From assembly GCA_002085285.1 (NCBI GenBank), contig NATK01000078.1, positions 1-16,139 on the forward strand: a stretch of 16,139 nt of DNA, given 5' to 3'. Each line of letters opens with the position of its first letter. Positions within the stretch are counted from its first letter, which is position 1. The position numbers and the translations under genes were made by a program. Below are positions 14,109-16,139 of the stretch, piece after piece. This DNA is from Candidatus Latescibacteria bacterium 4484_7 (GTDB taxonomy: Bacteria; Krumholzibacteriota; Krumholzibacteriia; Krumholzibacteriales; Krumholzibacteriaceae). A model generated the notes under the pieces. It was not told the origin of the DNA. It did no database searches and worked only from the letters and a program-made list of their open reading frames with translations.

Positions 14109-14474
14109 GTGGAAGGGAATGTGGATGCCGGAAGGCTCGGTGAGAACATAACAGAATCGTATCTCAAACTCGTGGGCTACGAGGTGCTTCGAAGGAATTT
14201 TCGATTCGGGCATCTCGAAATCGATATCGTCGCGAGGAAGGATAGGTGCGTTGCCTTCATAGAGGTAAAGACGAGGCGCAATCGTCATTACGGTTCGGCT
14301 GTCGAGGCGGTTGACAGGGGAAAGATCCAGAATATCAGGCTGGCGGCGGAGTTCTTTTTAGCCAGCTATGCGGGGATACTCGCAGCCGATGAATATCGAA
14401 TAGACCTTGTAGCACTGGATGTCGATGACGGGGCTGGTTTTATGAAACTGCGGCACTTGAGAGGAATCGCTTAG
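14109..14474 (+). CDS. yraN: YraN/UPF0102 family nuclease-fold protein
   Basis: The 121-residue protein belongs to the UPF0102 (YraN) family, which has a restriction-endonuclease-like fold and an unknown cellular role. The core signature is clear: GRLGENITESYL at the start, then HLEIDIVARKD and AFIEVKTRRN, giving the E...D...ExK metal-site pattern (E37, D39, E52, K54). GTG 14109 follows GGGAGG with good spacing. It lies directly behind rnhB, a frequent pair that has been taken to suggest a link with DNA repair or recombination; this is inference. Confidence 0.93.
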   Translation: MEGNVDAGRLGENITESYLKLVGYEVLRRNFRFGHLEIDIVARKDRCVAFIEVKTRRNRHYGSAVEAVDRGKIQNIRLAAEFFLASYAGILAADEYRIDLVALDVDDGAGFMKLRHLRGIA

Positions 14475-14482
14475 GATTTATC

Positions 14483-14511
14483 TTGATTTATCCTTGTAAG
14501 GCGTCTATTTT
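14483..14511 (+). promoter_or_regulatory. Likely sigma70-type promoter for the lipoprotein gene
   Basis: TTGATT (14483-14488) and TATTTT (14506-14511) are spaced 17 nt apart in the short gap after yraN. Transcription would start near 14518 and give a leader of about 38 nt ahead of the lipoprotein gene. This would let the lipoprotein be expressed apart from the upstream operon. Confidence 0.4.
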
Positions 14512-14555
14512 ACTGATACGAATCGCATTTGAAAAAAATAGGAGGAGCTCGAGTG

Positions 14556-15158
14556 ATGAGTAAAAGGTTTGTCTATTTTGTTATCGGGTTATCCCTTGTT
14601 CTCTCCGGATGTAACGTCGTCGAGAAGGTGATAAAGGATATCCCTGTTCAGCAGATGGATGAATTGAAGGCGAAGTATGAGGGAAAGACGGCCTGGACTA
14701 GATCGGTCCTGATCGACATCGGGCCCGAGGGAATCATCGACAGGGACACGAAGGTAAAGATCATTAATCTCGACCTTCATTGGAACGGTGCGGTTATGGT
14801 CGAAGGGCCGAAGAGAAGAAGAATAACCCATGGTCTCAATCTAAAAAGACCCCTTACGATGGAGAAGGTTGACAAGAAGATGCACGAGCTCTTCTGGTTC
14901 AAAAAGCCTACGTATAGATACCGTATGAATCTCAGAAAGTATGGAAAGAGAACGGCAAAGGCGATCTTCAACCACGAGTTGTTCAAAGGTATGAAGAAGG
15001 AAGCCGCTCTGGAATCCTGGGGTTTTCCTGATAAGATAAATAAGGTGGAGATCGGTGAGGAATCGCAGGAACAGTGGATCTACAACGATATCAAGAACAA
15101 GAACAAGAAACGTTACATATTCATTGTGAACGGTCTCGTCGATCACTGGCAGGATTAG
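14556..15158 (+). CDS. Lipoprotein with BamE/SmpA-like C-terminus, function unknown
   Basis: From ATG 14556 (9 nt after GGAGGA) the protein has 200 residues. It starts with a basic-hydrophobic signal peptide ending in the lipobox LSGC, so C19 would be lipidated. The middle (about 25-140) is basic and unlike anything I recognise. The last 50 residues, with GMKKEAALESWGFPDKI, a central QWIY and a final FIVNGLVDHW, follow the pattern of SmpA/BamE-like outer-membrane lipoprotein domains, but this is pattern-level similarity only. An in-frame TTG at 14529 precedes the ribosome-binding site and is not used. It appears to be a separate transcription unit ending at a strong terminator. Confidence 0.85.
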   Translation: MSKRFVYFVIGLSLVLSGCNVVEKVIKDIPVQQMDELKAKYEGKTAWTRSVLIDIGPEGIIDRDTKVKIINLDLHWNGAVMVEGPKRRRITHGLNLKRPLTMEKVDKKMHELFWFKKPTYRYRMNLRKYGKRTAKAIFNHELFKGMKKEAALESWGFPDKINKVEIGEESQEQWIYNDIKNKNKKRYIFIVNGLVDHWQD

Positions 15159-15209
15159 TTTGCCGAATTGGCGTGAAAGGTTACGATAGAACTTAGAAAA
15201 GTACGATTA

Positions 15210-15379
15210 TCGAAATAGCGGCCTGGACCCAGGGCCGCTATTTTTTATTTCGAGCTTTCGATAAAAGATGTCCCCGCCGTAAAAGTGGGAGGGTTGATTT
15301 TGGGTCACTCTTAAAAGAGCCGAGCCCGCGGTTTTTTTACTCCAAAATAATCCTCCTCACTACTTCAGCAGGGACCTCT
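15210..15379 (-). ncRNA. Candidate rod-shaped small RNA of unknown family
   Basis: Downstream of a consensus promoter on the - strand there is no gene, but the predicted transcript folds on itself. GUCCCUGC (15375-15368) pairs with GCGGGGAC (15277-15270); GUG-A-GGAGG (15360-15352) pairs with CCUCCCAC (15292-15285) with one bulged A; AUUUUGG (15348-15342) pairs with CCAAAAU (15303-15297). Together these make a nearly continuous rod of about 110 nt, tipped by an A-rich loop and a small CUCUU/AAGAG hairpin (15308-15319), followed by the shared terminator. Total length near 170 nt recalls 6S RNA, but I see no 6S or SRP sequence signature. It could instead be a degenerate palindromic repeat. Confidence 0.45.
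15213..15250 (+). terminator. Strong intrinsic terminator, probably bidirectional
   Basis: AAATAGCGGCC (15213-15223) pairs perfectly over 11 bp with GGCCGCTATTT (15233-15243) around a 9-nt loop. On the + strand it runs into TTTTATTT, a good terminator for the lipoprotein gene. On the - strand the stem is preceded by an A-run and followed by TTTCG, so it could also end the convergent candidate RNA, more weakly. Confidence 0.88.
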
Positions 15380-15385
15380 AAAACG

Positions 15386-15414
15386 ATTATATCCCTCTTT
15401 GAAAATCCTGTCAA
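15386..15414 (-). promoter_or_regulatory. Consensus sigma70 promoter on the - strand
   Basis: Read on the - strand, TTGACA (15414-15409) and TATAAT (15391-15386) are perfect consensus hexamers separated by exactly 17 nt. The expected start is about 15379. It points away from the symporter gene and toward the end of the + strand operon, into a region with no - strand gene. This is the strongest promoter-like sequence I found in the window. Confidence 0.72.
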
Positions 15415-15656
15415 TGAATGGAGGGGCATATTTTAGATATAAATTGCATGCCAAAATTTATAGTTAAATGGAATTCTCTATAATTGACAGTATGCCAGCC
15501 GGTTGAGCTTGCGGCATGCCCAATTCGGGAACTGTTCTCATGGAATAAAAAATATCGATTGAGATTCTCGGTAGGCCACTTCTCTCCGCGAGAATGAGGT
15601 AAAAGGGAGAGAGAGCGGGATGGAAAGAGCATCTGAAGCGAGCGGGTCTTTATATT

Positions 15657-16139
15657 TTACTTCTTCCAGATGTGTGACTTGTACCTTTTGTGGGATCTTG
15701 AAAAATAGTCTACCGAGAGCCTTCTCGCTACACCGGAGAGGGCGAGAATGGCTATAAGGTTAGGGATGGCCATCAGGCCGAGGGCGGTGTCTCCAAAGCC
15801 CCAGACAAGTTCTAATGAGAATATTGCTCCCAGGAAGTGCACTACGACGAAGACGAATCTATACGGCATGATCGCCTTCGAACCGAAGAGGTATTCTATG
15901 CTTCTGTCACCGTAATAAGACCATGATATCGCTGTGGATATTGCGAAGAGGAAAACCGCTATCGTTACGATGTAGTTTCCCCAGTTGCCTATGGGGTCGA
16001 GCCCCTTCTTGAATGCCCAGGCCGTTAGCGGGCTCCCGTTCTGTAAGATGGATCCTTCGAGTTTGACGTCTTCGGCGGGCACTCGTATGCCGGAGGCGTC
16101 TCTGAAATCCGGTGGGCCGTGGCTCGTCACCATTATCGT
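15657..16139 (-). CDS. Sodium:alanine symporter (AGCS family), C-terminal part, cut by the window edge
   Basis: The - strand frame is open to the right edge and stops with TAA at 15657, so about the last 160 residues are seen. They contain WGNYIVTIAVFLFAIST then ISWSYYGDRSIEYLFG, a hallmark of AGCS (AlsT/DagA) transporters, and the final membrane segments (YRFVFVVVHFLGAIFS, ALGLMAIPNLIAILALSG) before a basic cytoplasmic tail. These carriers import alanine or glycine with Na+. The apparent ATG at 16133 is internal, since family members have roughly 450-550 residues. It is convergent with the + strand operon and functionally unrelated to it. Confidence 0.93.
   Translation of the reverse strand, partial: TIMVTSHGPPDFRDASGIRVPAEDVKLEGSILQNGSPLTAWAFKKGLDPIGNWGNYIVTIAVFLFAISTAISWSYYGDRSIEYLFGSKAIMPYRFVFVVVHFLGAIFSLELVWGFGDTALGLMAIPNLIAILALSGVARRLSVDYFSRSHKRYKSHIWKK

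Larger units (their letters stand above)
15159..15656. other. 498-bp intergenic region between convergent genes
   Basis: This holds the terminator of the lipoprotein gene, the candidate - strand RNA and its promoter. It also contains further unexplained inverted repeats: ATGCC/GGCAT around 15491-15516, and ATTCTCG/CGAGAAT around 15563-15595, which may belong to the 3' end of the symporter transcript. TTTATA and TATAAT (15479-15484) with 16 nt between them form a possible + strand promoter with nothing obvious behind it. No protein-coding gene is credible here. Confidence 0.75.

Noticed and set aside
15210..15379. Retron-type msr/msd RNA
   Set aside because: The rod has inverted ends, but no reverse transcriptase gene lies downstream on the - strand; the next gene there is the + strand lipoprotein.
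15210..15379. SRP (4.5S) RNA, since ffh is nearby
   Set aside because: The rod is about the right length, but the conserved GGAA-type tetraloop and the GGAAGCAGCC-like asymmetric loop are absent.

Overview
The window is a densely packed stretch of bacterial housekeeping genes, almost all on the + strand. By eye base composition is about half G+C. Ribosome-binding sites are strong GGAGG types and TTG start codons are unusually common. A lipoprotein with a clear lipobox, YajC and a BamE/SmpA-like C-terminal motif suggest a diderm (Gram-negative type) bacterium. Gene order (ruvCAB-queA-tgt-yajC, def-fmt-PASTA-rpe, ffh-rpsP-khpA-rimM-trmD-rplS-rnhB-yraN) is of the kind seen in Deltaproteobacteria-like or FCB-related candidate phyla. 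I cannot place the organism more precisely from sequence alone.

Layout: (1) 135-5956 carries yebC, the Holliday-junction genes ruvC, ruvA and ruvB, the queuosine genes queA and tgt, and yajC. (2) 6023-8890 carries def and fmt (N-formyl-methionine handling), a membrane-anchored three-PASTA protein and rpe. (3) 8891-9292 is a 402-bp gene-free, repeat-rich gap. (4) 9293-14474 carries ffh, rpsP, khpA, rimM, trmD, rplS, rnhB and yraN, a translation and protein-targeting block. (5) 14556-15158 is a lipoprotein gene with its own likely promoter, closed by a strong terminator. (6) 15159-15656 is non-coding and holds, on the - strand, a consensus sigma70 promoter followed by a long rod-like inverted structure, a candidate small RNA. 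(7) The right edge cuts a - strand Na+/alanine (AGCS) symporter gene.

Two conserved genes are broken in the same way. tgt lacks about 98 nt and ffh about 35 nt relative to their families; each loss shifts the frame, and both flanks are otherwise well conserved. Since ffh is normally essential, these may be assembly errors rather than real mutations, and they need read-level checking.

The most interesting non-coding material is (a) the candidate - strand RNA at 15210-15379; (b) a palindromic element of about 63-65 bp present twice (after ruvC and before ffh), each copy immediately flanked by a different 15-17 bp direct repeat, which suggests a small mobile palindromic element; and (c) a cluster of duplications around it (36-bp repeat at the rpe end, 46-bp tandem repeat before ffh).
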